Below, piece by piece: positions 33,502 to 43,540 of a stretch of DNA of 64,000 nucleotides. This DNA comes from Methylotenera_A aquatica. Its GTDB lineage: Bacteria; Pseudomonadota; Gammaproteobacteria; Burkholderiales; Methylophilaceae. Every line of letters begins with the position of its first letter. Position 1 is the stretch's first letter. The translations under genes were made by a program, and so were the position numbers. The notes under the pieces are model-generated. The model ran no database searches. It was not told where the DNA came from and was given only the letters and a program-made list of their open reading frames with translations. The stretch spans positions 1,488,001-1,552,000 of the forward strand of contig OZ271846.1 in NCBI GenBank assembly GCA_965601485.1. The letters run 5' to 3'.

Positions 33502-34743
33502 ATGACTGAACCCACTTTTTTACCCAACAAACAGATAATGACTGTCAGCGAGCTAAATCGTTTAGCGCGCGAAGTATTAGAGCAATCTTTTCCGCTGTTT
33601 TGGGTGTCGGGTGAAGTATCAAACTTCACCCGAGCGGCAAGTGGTCATTGGTATTTTTCGCTTAAAGACACTACCGCACAAGTGAAATGCGTGATGTTTA
33701 AAGGGCGCAATAGCTATGTGGATTTTATACCGCGTGAAGGCGATAATATTGAAGCTCGCGCCACGGTGACATTATATGAAGCGCGTGGTGACTTTCAGCT
33801 AACGGTTGAATTTTTACAACAAGCTGGTTTGGGCGCGCTTTTTGAGGCATTTGAAAAACTCAAAGCCAAATTGGCACATGAAGGCTTATTTGATGCGGCG
33901 TTTAAAAAGCCAATACCTACTCATCCATCCGCCATTGGCGTTGTTACCTCGCCCGATGCCGCCGCGTTGCGGGATGTACTTACCACATTAAAGCGCCGAA
34001 ACCCCAATATTAGCGTGATTATTTACCCCACGCCCGTGCAAGGCAAAGGCGCGGCGGTACTAATAGCCAAAGCGATTCATACAGCAAGCCAGCGCGCCGA
34101 AGTAGATACGCTGATTATTTGCCGTGGTGGCGGCAGTATTGAAGACTTATGGCAATTTAACGAAGAAGTAGTAGCGCGCGCGATTGACGATTGCCCTATT
34201 CCGACTATTTCTGGCGTTGGCCATGAAACGGATTTTACTATTTGTGATTTTGTAGCCGATACGCGCTCCGCAACGCCTACAGCAGCGGCAGAGATGGCTT
34301 GTGCCGATATTCGGGTGTTGCAGAGTCAATTATCCAACTTGCAAAACAGACTGAATAAACAAATTAATTTTTTGATGAATCAAACCGCACAAAAACTTGA
34401 TTTTTTAGCGCGAAGGCTATTTTCGCCCCAGCAACAAATTGAAAATCGTGCCATGCAAATCAAGCAGCTACAGCACCGTTTATCGCTAGCCATGCAACAA
34501 AACCTGCAAGTCAATCAACACATATTATTGCGGCTAGCCAGAAGCATAGAGCAGCTCAACCCCAAGTCGGTATTGGCAAGGGGCTATGCCATTGTGCATG
34601 GCGAAATTAGCCATAACGATTTGCTCAACACATTGCAGCAACAACTGATTACCGATGCACAACAAATCAAGCCAGAAACGCGGCTGAATATTACTTTTTA
34701 CAAGGGTAGTGCCGCAGCTAAAGTGATTAGCACTGAAAATTAA
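33502..34743 (+). CDS. xseA: Exodeoxyribonuclease VII large subunit
   Basis: A 413-residue XseA, the catalytic subunit of the single-strand-specific exonuclease VII. The N-terminal OB-fold (FPLFWVSGEVSNF, AASGHWYFSLKD) and the catalytic-domain marks (GVVTSPDAAALRDVL, ICRGGGSIEDLW, ISGVGHETDFTICD) are clear, followed by a coiled-coil region and the conserved PKSVLARGYAIV. The small subunit xseB is not in the window. Confidence 0.96.
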   Translation: MTEPTFLPNKQIMTVSELNRLAREVLEQSFPLFWVSGEVSNFTRAASGHWYFSLKDTTAQVKCVMFKGRNSYVDFIPREGDNIEARATVTLYEARGDFQLTVEFLQQAGLGALFEAFEKLKAKLAHEGLFDAAFKKPIPTHPSAIGVVTSPDAAALRDVLTTLKRRNPNISVIIYPTPVQGKGAAVLIAKAIHTASQRAEVDTLIICRGGGSIEDLWQFNEEVVARAIDDCPIPTISGVGHETDFTICDFVADTRSATPTAAAEMACADIRVLQSQLSNLQNRLNKQINFLMNQTAQKLDFLARRLFSPQQQIENRAMQIKQLQHRLSLAMQQNLQVNQHILLRLARSIEQLNPKSVLARGYAIVHGEISHNDLLNTLQQQLITDAQQIKPETRLNITFYKGSAAAKVISTEN

Positions 34744-34821
34744 CCTAATTTAATCTCATTTGCGCTTGGTTTGACCATTCAATTGGTTGATAATAGCTAA
34801 TCGTAATCGTCGCACATTAAC

Positions 34822-36705
34822 ATGGACAATCAATCTACCAAAAAAGCAGCCTTACCTACCATGGCATTAGCCGCTCTGGGCATCGTATTTGGCGACATTG
34901 GCACCAGCCCCTTGTACACCATGAAAGAAGTTTTTTCAGTAGGACACCATCCACTTCCACTTAATGCCATGAATGTTTACGGTATTTTGTCGCTCATCAC
35001 TTGGGCGCTTATTTTAATTGTGTCTATTAAATACGTGGCCTTTATTATGCGTGCCGATAACCGTGGTGAAGGCGGCATTATGGCTTTGCTGGCCTTGGCA
35101 TCCAGAAACGCCGAAGGCAATAGCAAGAAACAGCACAATATTATGTTGCTAGGTATTTTAGGCGCTTGTATGTTTTATGCAGATGGTATGATTACTCCCG
35201 CCATTTCAGTGTTATCGGCGATTGAAGGTTTGGAAGTTGCTGCCCCAAGCCTTCATCCCACTATTGTGCCGATAACTTTAGTCGTGCTCTTTATGCTGTT
35301 TTGGGCGCAAAGCAAGGGCACCGCAGTAGTCGGTGCTTTTTTTGGGCCTGTCATGTTGCTGTGGTTTGGTACTTTAGGTTTGTTAGGCATCATCAACATT
35401 CTGCACGATACCACCATACTGAATGCACTCAACCCTTTTTATGCATTTACCTTTTTTGCCTCTCAACCGTGGATAGCTTTTGTAGCGCTTGGCGCAGTTG
35501 TTTTATCAGTAACTGGTGCAGAGGCGCTTTATGCTGATATGGGTCATTTTGGGCGTTACCCTATTCGCTTGGCTTGGTTTGGTTTTGTATTACCCTCTTT
35601 ATTGCTCAATTATTTTGGCCAAGGCGCGTTAATGCTGCATAACGCCGCCTCCATAAAGAACCCGTTCTATTTTTTAGCTCCAGAATGGGCTTTGTTTCCG
35701 TTGATTATTTTAGCCACAATGGCCACGGTAATTGCATCTCAGGCCGTTATTACTGGCGCGTTCTCAGTTTCGCGCCAAGCATTGCAGTTAGGTTATTTGC
35801 CACGCATGCACATTCAACATACGTCAGAAAGTGAGCAAGGCCAAGTCTATATGCCGCGTGTTAACTGGGGCTTAATGGTGGCGGTAATGTCCTTGGTGAT
35901 TGGCTTTGGCAGCTCTGGCGATTTAGCGGCGGCTTATGGTATTGCCGTCACTGGCGACATGGTCATTACCACTTTACTGGCTGCCGTGGTGTTTAAGGAG
36001 ATTTGGCGCTGGAGCAAACTAAAAACTAGCTTGTTAATTACGCTGTTTTTAGTGATTGATTTAGCGTTTTTTGGTGCCAACATACTAAAAGTGCCTGATG
36101 GCGGCTGGGTGCCATTGGTGATTGGCGTGATTATTTTTGTGCTAATGCTGACATGGAAAAACGGCCGCATCTTGGTGTATAGCCGACTTAAATCAGAATC
36201 GATGGCAATTGAGCCATTTATTGAAGCCGTTGGCGCACACCCACCACCACGCGTGCCCGGCGTAGCGGTGTTTATGACGCCAAACCCTGAGGGCGTGCCG
36301 CATGCTATGCTGCATAATTTAAAGCATAATAAAGTCTTGCATGAAAAAGTGATGATTTTAACAGTTAAGTTTCTAGATGTGCCTCACACTAATACACAAG
36401 AGCGCGTAACGGTTGAAGCAATGTTGCATGAGTTTTATCGTGTAACAGTATGCTATGGTTTTAAAGATGAGCCTGATTTGCCACGCGATTTAATTTTATG
36501 TGCCTCTAGAGGTTTAAATGTTGACCCAATGGACACCTCATTCTTTATTGGCAAAGAGATTTTAATTCCTACTGAAAAAACCGGCATGGCGATTTGGCGA
36601 AAAAAAATATTTGTTGGCTTATTTCGCACGGCTGAGACTATTACCAACCAGTTTAAACTTCCGCCTAATCGCGTTGTTGAATTAGGTTCGCAACTGAAAA
36701 TTTAA
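34822..36705 (+). CDS. kup: Kup-type potassium uptake transporter
   Basis: A 627-residue low-affinity potassium/proton symporter with about twelve membrane segments and a cytoplasmic C-terminal domain. The N-terminal ALGIVFGDIGTSPLYTMKEVF is the family signature; DNRGEGGIMALLAL and GCMFYADGMITPAISVLSA-type segments follow. The length is that of E. coli Kup (622). A TTGACC at 34771-34776 could be part of its promoter, but no good -10 element fits it. A hairpin follows the stop. Confidence 0.96.
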   Translation: MDNQSTKKAALPTMALAALGIVFGDIGTSPLYTMKEVFSVGHHPLPLNAMNVYGILSLITWALILIVSIKYVAFIMRADNRGEGGIMALLALASRNAEGNSKKQHNIMLLGILGACMFYADGMITPAISVLSAIEGLEVAAPSLHPTIVPITLVVLFMLFWAQSKGTAVVGAFFGPVMLLWFGTLGLLGIINILHDTTILNALNPFYAFTFFASQPWIAFVALGAVVLSVTGAEALYADMGHFGRYPIRLAWFGFVLPSLLLNYFGQGALMLHNAASIKNPFYFLAPEWALFPLIILATMATVIASQAVITGAFSVSRQALQLGYLPRMHIQHTSESEQGQVYMPRVNWGLMVAVMSLVIGFGSSGDLAAAYGIAVTGDMVITTLLAAVVFKEIWRWSKLKTSLLITLFLVIDLAFFGANILKVPDGGWVPLVIGVIIFVLMLTWKNGRILVYSRLKSESMAIEPFIEAVGAHPPPRVPGVAVFMTPNPEGVPHAMLHNLKHNKVLHEKVMILTVKFLDVPHTNTQERVTVEAMLHEFYRVTVCYGFKDEPDLPRDLILCASRGLNVDPMDTSFFIGKEILIPTEKTGMAIWRKKIFVGLFRTAETITNQFKLPPNRVVELGSQLKI

Positions 36706-36716
36706 TCGATTTAAAT

Positions 36717-36748
36717 ACGTCAAAAATGACATCAACCATTTTTGGCGT
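36717..36748 (+). terminator. Hairpin after kup
   Basis: Arms at 36717-36728 (ACGTCAAAAATG) and 36737-36748 pair over 12 bp with one T-G pair and an 8-base loop. There is no downstream T-tract, so termination is likely weak or the structure has another role. Confidence 0.5.
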
Positions 36749-36800
36749 TAATCGTTTAACAAGTAAAGACTATTTTGTATAACAACTTTAGGGAGTAATT

Positions 36801-37616
36801 ATGCAAAAAATTACCTTCATTTTAGTCACCGCACTTAGCCTGCAACTTGCAAGTTGTGCTACCACCACAGCAGATAGTACCTCTGGTGTTAAACGCTCAC
36901 AGTTTTTAATGATGCCTGCAAGCTCTGTAGATAGAATGTCTGCGCAAGCGTACGCCGCAACCTTAAAAGAAGCGGAGCAGAAAAAAACCTTAAACGCCGA
37001 TAAAGCCATGCTGGCACGCGTACGTGGTATTTCTAATCGATTAATCGCACAAGTTGCCGTGTTTCGCCCCGATGCAGCCCAGTGGAAATGGGAAGTAAAC
37101 GTTGAAAAAAATGACGCGCTAAACGCCTATTGCATGCCAGGGGGCAAAATCATGGTGTTATCTGGCTTGGTCGAAAAAATCAACGCTACAGATGATGAGT
37201 TAGCCGCTGTGATTGGCCATGAAATTGCACACGCTTTGCGTGAACATGGCCGCGAGCGCATGTCGCAAGCTTATTTACAACAATTTGGCTTACAAGCACT
37301 AGCCGCACTGGCTTCTGGATCAGCCGTTGGCGGCGCAGCAGTGCAAGCAGTTGGTGCTGGCTCACAATTGTTTTTTGCTTTACCTAACGGCCGCGAGCAA
37401 GAACGTGAAGCCGATAAAATGGGCTTAGAATTAGCCGCACGCGCTGGGTTTAATCCAAATGCTGCAGTAACTTTATGGCAAAAAATGGATGCGCAATCTA
37501 AAACCGCTCCACCAGAATTTTTTAGCACACACCCCGCCAATCAAAACCGCATTGCTGATTTAAAAGTACTGATGCCAAAAGTAATGCCTTTGTATGAGGC
37601 GGCTAAGAAAAGTTAA
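36801..37616 (+). CDS. M48 family metalloprotease lipoprotein
   Basis: A 271-residue lipoprotein (lipobox LASC, Cys19) with an M48 zinc protease domain. The metal site is His140-Glu141-x-x-His144 (GHEIAHALREH), and the third ligand Glu lies in READKMGLELAARAGF. This matches LoiP/YcaL-type periplasmic proteases that act on outer-membrane protein quality control. AGGGAG at 36790-36795 provides the ribosome site. A hairpin after its stop ends the gene. Confidence 0.93.
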   Translation: MQKITFILVTALSLQLASCATTTADSTSGVKRSQFLMMPASSVDRMSAQAYAATLKEAEQKKTLNADKAMLARVRGISNRLIAQVAVFRPDAAQWKWEVNVEKNDALNAYCMPGGKIMVLSGLVEKINATDDELAAVIGHEIAHALREHGRERMSQAYLQQFGLQALAALASGSAVGGAAVQAVGAGSQLFFALPNGREQEREADKMGLELAARAGFNPNAAVTLWQKMDAQSKTAPPEFFSTHPANQNRIADLKVLMPKVMPLYEAAKKS

Positions 37617-37645
37617 ATTAGCACTTAATTTGCTAGCTAACCAAA

Positions 37646-37670
37646 AGCGCACTGCTTACCACAGTGCGCT
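37646..37670 (+). terminator. Terminator after the M48 protease gene
   Basis: AGCGCACTG and CAGTGCGCT form a 9-bp stem with a 7-base loop, followed by CTATAATTTT. An outer stem of GCACTTAA at 37621-37628 with TTAAGTGC at 37679-37686 can close around it. It lies between the protease gene and dapD. Confidence 0.75.
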
Positions 37671-37758
37671 CTATAATTTTAAGTGCATTATTTTTGGCTA
37701 AATGTTGATATAGGTTAAAATAACACTTTTTGATTATTTAACACTTACAGAGAAAAAT

Positions 37759-38586
37759 ATGGATCCACGTCAAAGTATTATCGCAGACGCGTTTGAAGAC
37801 CGCGTCAATATCAACCCTGCTAATGCCTCAGCTGAATTAAAAGCGAATGTTGAATCTGTATTAAAAGATTTAGACGCTGGCAAGTTGCGCGTGGCAACCC
37901 GTATTGGGGATACGCAAGCTTGGGAAACACATCAATGGCTAAAAAAGGCTGTATTGTTGTCATTTAGATTAGACGACAATATGCTAATGGATGATGGTGT
38001 GACGCGCTACTTTGATAAAGTACCGCCAAAATTTGCCAACTACTCAGAGGAAGACTTTAAAGCGGGCGGTTTCCGTGTAGTACCAAATGCGATTGTACGT
38101 CGCGGTTCTTTTATTGGCAAAAATGCGGTGTTAATGCCTTCATACGTCAATATTGGCGCATACGTTGGCGAAGGCAGCATGGTGGATACTTGGGCAACCG
38201 TTGGCTCATGTGCACAAATTGGTAAAAATGTGCATTTATCTGGTGGCGTAGGAATTGGCGGCGTATTGGAGCCAGTACAAGCTGGCCCAACCATTATTGG
38301 CGACAATTGCTTTGTAGGCGCGCGCAGTGAAGTGGTTGAAGGTGTGGTTGTGGAGGATAACTGCGTAATTTCAATGGGCGTGTATATCGGTCAAAGTACC
38401 AAAATTTACGACCGTGAAACAGGCGAAGTGTTTTATGGACGTGTACCAGCAGGCTCAGTAGTGGTTTCTGGCAACTTACCATCAAAAGATGGTAGCTACA
38501 GCTTATATTGTGCGGTAATTGTTAAAAAAGTAGATGCCAAAACATTAGGTAAAGTAGGCATTAACGAATTATTACGTGGCATTTAA
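37759..38586 (+). CDS. dapD: Tetrahydrodipicolinate N-succinyltransferase
   Basis: DapD adds succinate to tetrahydrodipicolinate in the lysine/diaminopimelate pathway. The 275-residue protein has the normal length and a left-handed beta-helix built from hexapeptide repeats (IGKNAVLMPSYVNIGAYVGEG, VGSCAQIGKNVHLSGGVGIGG). The partner succinyl-diaminopimelate desuccinylase gene dapE lies 2.8 kb downstream, with a signalling gene in between. Confidence 0.97.
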   Translation: MDPRQSIIADAFEDRVNINPANASAELKANVESVLKDLDAGKLRVATRIGDTQAWETHQWLKKAVLLSFRLDDNMLMDDGVTRYFDKVPPKFANYSEEDFKAGGFRVVPNAIVRRGSFIGKNAVLMPSYVNIGAYVGEGSMVDTWATVGSCAQIGKNVHLSGGVGIGGVLEPVQAGPTIIGDNCFVGARSEVVEGVVVEDNCVISMGVYIGQSTKIYDRETGEVFYGRVPAGSVVVSGNLPSKDGSYSLYCAVIVKKVDAKTLGKVGINELLRGI

Positions 38587-38706
38587 CAGAAATTAACAAC
38601 TGCGCTAATATTTCATCAATTAGCGTGCAAAACCCTTTTATAAGACATACATAATAAAAATTTTTTAGTTATATAAATAAGTTTATTTATAACCAAAAAA
38701 ATATTT

Positions 38707-38749
38707 AACCATACTATTTATGCGCTTGCGTAGGTAGTATGGTTTTTTT
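38707..38749 (+). terminator. Rho-independent terminator after dapD
   Basis: AACCATACTA at 38707-38716 pairs with TAGTATGGTT at 38735-38744, followed by a run of T. The 260-base gap between dapD and the GGDEF-EAL gene also holds an imperfect AT-only dyad at about 38668-38693. I see no reading frame or RNA gene there. Confidence 0.75.
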
Positions 38750-38846
38750 CTCCTATTCATATCATGAAATTAGCTGCCAACATTGAATGTGGCACAGTAT
38801 GTGCTTTGAGGTGTATTAACATAATTAATAATCTCAAAAAAAAATC

Positions 38847-40976
38847 ATGATCATGAAAGCATCTTACGATATTTGGCTCATACCACTCTCACTATCAGCG
38901 AGTGCTTTTGCTATGTATGTCACTTTTGGTTTTGTTGAAAACCTCTACCGCACTGCAAGCCAGCACCGCGCCATATTGTTTAATGTGTACTCTATTGCAA
39001 TCGGTACGGGTTTATGGGCCATTCACTTTGTTAACTTACTCATTTTCTATGGCAATCAAGCATTTACGGTATTTTCGTTGGCAATATTTGCGTCTTGGTT
39101 AGTCGCTTTGAGCATAGGCTATACCATTTGCGCGACCAGCAGCAAAAAAGTCATGACTTTTAATTGCTTAATATTTAGCGGGATTGTAATAGGTCTAGGT
39201 AGTTACCTAATGTTTTACCTTTCTTTAAGTGGCTTAAACGAAACCAATAATCTTTGGAATCTAAGCACCAATATTTCTTTTTACCCAATTTCACTATTGC
39301 TAGCACTTAGTACTGCGTTCGGTGCAGGCCTGCTTTCAGTAGTAACACTTTCATGGATTAAACACTATATAGGCGATAACAAGCTATTGATTAAGGTCAT
39401 TTTTTCGGTAATTACTGGCATCGCAATTTTGGCGATACACGCTACATTTAATACCACTGTTGATGTGCAATCACAGATAGTAGAATCACAAATCTTACTA
39501 GCCGATAAAACCTTATCAGAGGTATTAATTACCCTGGGCCTAATCTGCCTGTTTCTGCTCGCTTTTGTGGTGGCTTTGTACTATGAAAAATTTAATACAA
39601 GCACACTAAAACACCTCTTAAACACTCAAAAAAGTACAGATAGCGCCAACTCAGGCTTTAAAGACCCACTAACACAATTACCTAACAGACGCGCGTTTAA
39701 ACGCGAACTTGAAACCGCCATCAAACGCAGTGAGCGTGCCAGCAGCACTATCGCACTAGCCTATATTGATTTAGATCACTTTAAACCAATTAATGACAGC
39801 CATGGCCACCACGTGGGCGATGCTGTGCTAATGCTTGTGGCACAACGATTAAATGCCGCTGTGCGTGTTTGCGACACCGTAGCGCGCATTGGCGGCGATG
39901 AATTTGTGGCTTTAATCGAAGAAATTAAATCCGATGAAGATATTATTCCAATCGTAGAGCGTATTGTTAACTCGATTAAAGAACCCTTCTTGGTGAGTGG
40001 CCAGCAAATCGATATTTCATGCTCGGTTGGCATTGCGGTTTACCCACGTGATGGCGATATGGAAAGGCTGATGATTCGTGCCGACGCCGCTATGTACAAA
40101 GCCAAAGAAAACGGTAAAAATCAGTTTAAATTCTTTGATTCTGAAATTGAATCAGCGTCAGATAAAATGTTGGAAATGCATCGTGATTTGCAATCTGCTA
40201 TTGAAAACAACGAGTTTAGTTTAGAGTTTCAACCAAAAGTTAATTGCAAAAATCAATCCCTAGAGGGCGCAGAGGCTCTTATTCGCTGGAACCACCCCAC
40301 TAAAGGCGTCATTTTACCGAAAAAGTTTATTCCAGCAGCTGAGCGTTTTGGCCTGATTAATCAAATCAACGATTGGGTTGTTGAAGAAGGTTGCCGTGCG
40401 ATTCGCCGTGCCAAAGATGACGGTGTTGATTTAAAATTATCGATCAATTTAGCACGACAACAATTTAGAAACCCGAAATTGGTGGACAAAATATTGCAAT
40501 TACGTAAACGTTACAAAATACCTGCAGCCAACTTAATGTTTGAAATCAAAGAAACTACTGCCATTAAAAATGAAAATCAATTTAAACACTTGCTGCTTCA
40601 ATTTAAAGCGGCAGAAATTAAAGTAGCACTGGATGACTTTGGTTCGCAACAATTTAGTTTGAGCTATCTGCAACATTTAAATATTGATGAAGTTAAGCTA
40701 GATAAAGTATTTATTGGTCAAATTAACGAAAACAAAGCATCACGCGCATTAGTTGATGCTGTAATTCGCTTAGCGCACGCATTAGATTTAAATGTGGTGG
40801 CAGAAGGCGTAGAAACAGAAACGCAACGTGAAGCATTGGCCGATTTAGGTTGCAATCAAATGCAGGGCTACTTAATCTCAAAACCGATATCAGAACGAAA
40901 ATTATTAAATCTATTTAAACGGCTAAATGTAATTGATCAATTTTGGGTGTCCGATCATCAATCAGAAGCCGCATAA
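38847..40976 (+). CDS. MHYT-GGDEF-EAL cyclic di-GMP signalling protein
   Basis: A 709-residue membrane protein. Residues 1 to about 250 hold seven hydrophobic segments with His residues at their edges (LWAIHFVN, LAIHATFN), like a MHYT sensor domain. The GGDEF domain (about 270-430) has an intact GGDEF at 349-353 and an RxxD inhibitory site five residues before it (RVCD), so synthesis with product feedback is possible. The EAL domain (about 450-700) keeps Glu476-Ala-Leu, LDDFG and KLDKVF, so hydrolysis is also possible. Net activity cannot be told. It lies between the dapD and dapE genes. Confidence 0.92.
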   Translation: MIMKASYDIWLIPLSLSASAFAMYVTFGFVENLYRTASQHRAILFNVYSIAIGTGLWAIHFVNLLIFYGNQAFTVFSLAIFASWLVALSIGYTICATSSKKVMTFNCLIFSGIVIGLGSYLMFYLSLSGLNETNNLWNLSTNISFYPISLLLALSTAFGAGLLSVVTLSWIKHYIGDNKLLIKVIFSVITGIAILAIHATFNTTVDVQSQIVESQILLADKTLSEVLITLGLICLFLLAFVVALYYEKFNTSTLKHLLNTQKSTDSANSGFKDPLTQLPNRRAFKRELETAIKRSERASSTIALAYIDLDHFKPINDSHGHHVGDAVLMLVAQRLNAAVRVCDTVARIGGDEFVALIEEIKSDEDIIPIVERIVNSIKEPFLVSGQQIDISCSVGIAVYPRDGDMERLMIRADAAMYKAKENGKNQFKFFDSEIESASDKMLEMHRDLQSAIENNEFSLEFQPKVNCKNQSLEGAEALIRWNHPTKGVILPKKFIPAAERFGLINQINDWVVEEGCRAIRRAKDDGVDLKLSINLARQQFRNPKLVDKILQLRKRYKIPAANLMFEIKETTAIKNENQFKHLLLQFKAAEIKVALDDFGSQQFSLSYLQHLNIDEVKLDKVFIGQINENKASRALVDAVIRLAHALDLNVVAEGVETETQREALADLGCNQMQGYLISKPISERKLLNLFKRLNVIDQFWVSDHQSEAA

Positions 40977-41045
40977 TAACGACAACTACCGCTCGTAGGT
41001 GATAAAATAAGGCTTAAATTAACGAAGCCCTCAGCACCTACTCCC

Positions 41046-41396
41046 ATGACACTTTATGGCATTCCAAATTGCAATACCGTTAAAAAAGCCCGCGACTGGC
41101 TAGCAGAGCACAAAATTGTGCTTGAGTTTCACGATTTTAAAAAACACGGCATTGCAGCGGCAGAGTTATCCAACTGGCTCACCCAAATACCACAAGATAA
41201 ACTCATTAATCGCGCTGGCCTTACTTGGCGTGGCCTAGATGAACAAACCAGAATTAGTATCACAAGCGATGCTGCCGCCATCGCATTAATGCAATCCAAA
41301 ACCTCAGTGATTAAACGCCCTGTGCTAGTTAAAGAGGGCATCGTTTTATGCGTGGGTTTTGACGAAACACGATATGCCGATATTTTTAAATCTTAA
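41046..41396 (+). CDS. ArsC/Spx family protein, YffB-like
   Basis: A 116-residue thioredoxin-fold protein. It begins with MTLYGIPNCNTVKKARDWL, with one Cys (Cys9) in the N-terminal position of the arsenate reductase/Spx family but no CxxC. Later IKRPVLV matches the conserved cis-proline region. In E. coli the related yffB lies right next to dapE, as here (15-base gap). YffB is a glutathione-dependent protein of unclear role, not a proven arsenate reductase. Confidence 0.88.
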   Translation: MTLYGIPNCNTVKKARDWLAEHKIVLEFHDFKKHGIAAAELSNWLTQIPQDKLINRAGLTWRGLDEQTRISITSDAAAIALMQSKTSVIKRPVLVKEGIVLCVGFDETRYADIFKS

Positions 41397-41411
41397 ACAG
41401 GTCATTACGCT

Positions 41412-42560
41412 ATGAGCAATTCATCCCCCACCCTTGATTTGGCTATTGATTTATTAAGACGCCGCTCAAACACGCCAGAAGACGCTGGCTGCCAAGAAGC
41501 GATGATTGCGCGACTTGAACCGCTAGGATTTAAAATTGAGCGCATGCGCTTTGGTGATGTAGACAATTTTTATGCGCGCCGAGGTACAGCATCCCCATTA
41601 TTGGTGTTTGCAGGTCATACTGATGTAGTACCAACTGGACCGCTAGATAAATGGTACACACCGCCTTTTGAGCCTACCATTGTAGATGGCATGCTTTACG
41701 CGCGCGGTGCGGCCGATATGAAAACGTCACTAGCCGCATTTGTGACTAGTATTGAAGAATTTATTGCTCAAAATCCAAACCATACAGGTTCTATCGGCTT
41801 GTTAATTACTTCTGATGAAGAAGGTATTGCCGTAAACGGAACAGTTAAAGTGGTGGAAGTATTAAAAAATCGTGGTGAATTCATCGATTATTGCATCATA
41901 GGTGAGCCAACTAGCAACAAAGTCGTTGGCGATATGATTAAAAACGGTAGGCGCGGTTCACTCTCTGGCAAGCTGACCGTTAAAGGCTTGCAAGGCCATA
42001 TTGCCTATCCACACTTGGTTAAAAATCCTATTCATATGGTCGCCCCTGCTATTAAAAACATGGTCGAAACCGTTTGGGATAAAGGTAATGAATACTTTCC
42101 ACCTACCAGTTGGCAAATTAGCAACATGAATGGCGGCACAGGCGCCACCAATGTAGTGCCAGGCGAAGTAGAAATTTTATTTAACTTTCGGTTTTGCCCA
42201 GAATTAGAGGGCGCTGGCAGCACAGAAGCTAACTTAAAGCAACGTGTACACGCCATTTTAGATGGTCACGAATTAGATTACGATTTAGAGTGGGAATACA
42301 GCCCGCCTTACATCACGCCACGTCTCAACTTGGTTGAAGCCATTAGCGAGGCAATTGTTGAAAGCTATCGCATTTCGCCAGAACTGTCCACCACTGGCGG
42401 CACCTCTGACGGCCGATTTATTGCCGACATTTGCAAACAAGTGATTGAATTTGGCCCGCTGAATAAAACCATTCACAAGTTAAATGAGTGCGTGAGCGTT
42501 GCAGATATTGAGCCGCTCAAACAAACTTACAAGTTAACGTTAGAAAAATTAATTAAATAG
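41412..42560 (+). CDS. dapE: Succinyl-diaminopimelate desuccinylase
   Basis: DapE is the zinc enzyme that removes succinate from N-succinyl-diaminopimelate. The 382-residue M20 peptidase-fold protein shows the metal and catalytic motifs in order: FAGHTDVVPTGP, GAADMKTSLAAF, TSDEEGIAVNG, IGEPTS and a C-terminal His in GPLNKTIHKLNE. All DapE ligands appear to be present. Confidence 0.96.
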   Translation: MSNSSPTLDLAIDLLRRRSNTPEDAGCQEAMIARLEPLGFKIERMRFGDVDNFYARRGTASPLLVFAGHTDVVPTGPLDKWYTPPFEPTIVDGMLYARGAADMKTSLAAFVTSIEEFIAQNPNHTGSIGLLITSDEEGIAVNGTVKVVEVLKNRGEFIDYCIIGEPTSNKVVGDMIKNGRRGSLSGKLTVKGLQGHIAYPHLVKNPIHMVAPAIKNMVETVWDKGNEYFPPTSWQISNMNGGTGATNVVPGEVEILFNFRFCPELEGAGSTEANLKQRVHAILDGHELDYDLEWEYSPPYITPRLNLVEAISEAIVESYRISPELSTTGGTSDGRFIADICKQVIEFGPLNKTIHKLNECVSVADIEPLKQTYKLTLEKLIK

Positions 42561-42588
42561 CAATATTAATTAAATAGAAACAGAACAT

Positions 42589-43518
42589 ATGACGCATTTT
42601 CCCAGTTTATCAGAAGAGTTATTCACCATCCGCGACTGGCTACGCTTTACGGTGAGCCGGTTTGAGGAAGCGGGAGTTTTCTTTGGCCATGGTACCGATA
42701 ACAGCTATGACGAAGCAGTCTGGTTGATAATGAGCGCCCTGCATCTGCCGCACGAAACCCTCAACAATTTTTTAGATGCGGTGATAACCGAGCAAGAACG
42801 CAAAAAATTGGCCCATTTAATTGAACAGCGCATCACCAAACGCACGCCAACCGCATACCTAGTGCGCGAGGCATGGCTGCGTGGCTTTAAGTTTTATGTG
42901 GACGAGCGCGTGATCGTGCCGCGTAGCTTTATTGCCGAATTATTAGACTTTAACGAAGAAGGCGAGCATGGCTTGCAACCGTGGATTGAACATCCCGAAC
43001 TGATTAACTCTGCTGCCGATATCTGCACAGGCAGCGGATGCTTGGGCATTTTGCTAGCCAATGTCTTTCCAGATGCCGCTATTGATGTAATTGATATTTC
43101 GCCAGATGCAATTGCAGTGGCTAATATCAATATTGCCAATTATGCATTACAAGAGCAAATTAAAGCGATTGAATCGGATATGTTTACTGCCTTAGAAGGC
43201 AAAACCTACGATTTGATTATCAGTAACCCGCCTTATGTAAACGCACACAGCATGACAAAGCTACCCACAGAATACCGCAATGAACCGCAATTGGCGTTGG
43301 GTAGCGGCGCCGATGGATTGGATCATACGCATACGATTTTGCGTGAAGCGGCAAAACACTTAAATGACGACGGTATATTAGTCGTTGAAATTGGCCACAA
43401 CAGAGAAGCTTTGTTGAGTGCTTATCCGAATTTAGACTTTACTTGGTTAACGGTTGAATCGGGTAATCAATATGTGTTTCTACTCACTAAAGATCAGCTT
43501 ATTCACACTACTGATTAA
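42589..43518 (+). CDS. prmB: Ribosomal protein L3 N5-glutamine methyltransferase
   Basis: PrmB methylates a glutamine of ribosomal protein L3. The 309-residue protein has an N-terminal helical domain, the PrmB-type stretch RVIVPRSFIAELL near residue 105, SAM motif I in DICTGSGCLGILLAN and the N5-glutamine motif SNPPYVNAHSM near residue 210. The length (E. coli 310) and the NPPYV with downstream LPTEYRNEP favour PrmB over PrmC. Confidence 0.94.
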   Translation: MTHFPSLSEELFTIRDWLRFTVSRFEEAGVFFGHGTDNSYDEAVWLIMSALHLPHETLNNFLDAVITEQERKKLAHLIEQRITKRTPTAYLVREAWLRGFKFYVDERVIVPRSFIAELLDFNEEGEHGLQPWIEHPELINSAADICTGSGCLGILLANVFPDAAIDVIDISPDAIAVANINIANYALQEQIKAIESDMFTALEGKTYDLIISNPPYVNAHSMTKLPTEYRNEPQLALGSGADGLDHTHTILREAAKHLNDDGILVVEIGHNREALLSAYPNLDFTWLTVESGNQYVFLLTKDQLIHTTD

Positions 43519-43540
43519 GCAAATAGCTGACTATGTAAGC

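Noticed and set aside
38587..38846. Small RNA gene or riboswitch between dapD and the GGDEF-EAL gene
   Set aside because: Only a terminator and an AT-only dyad are seen; no lysine riboswitch core or conserved RNA feature was recognised.
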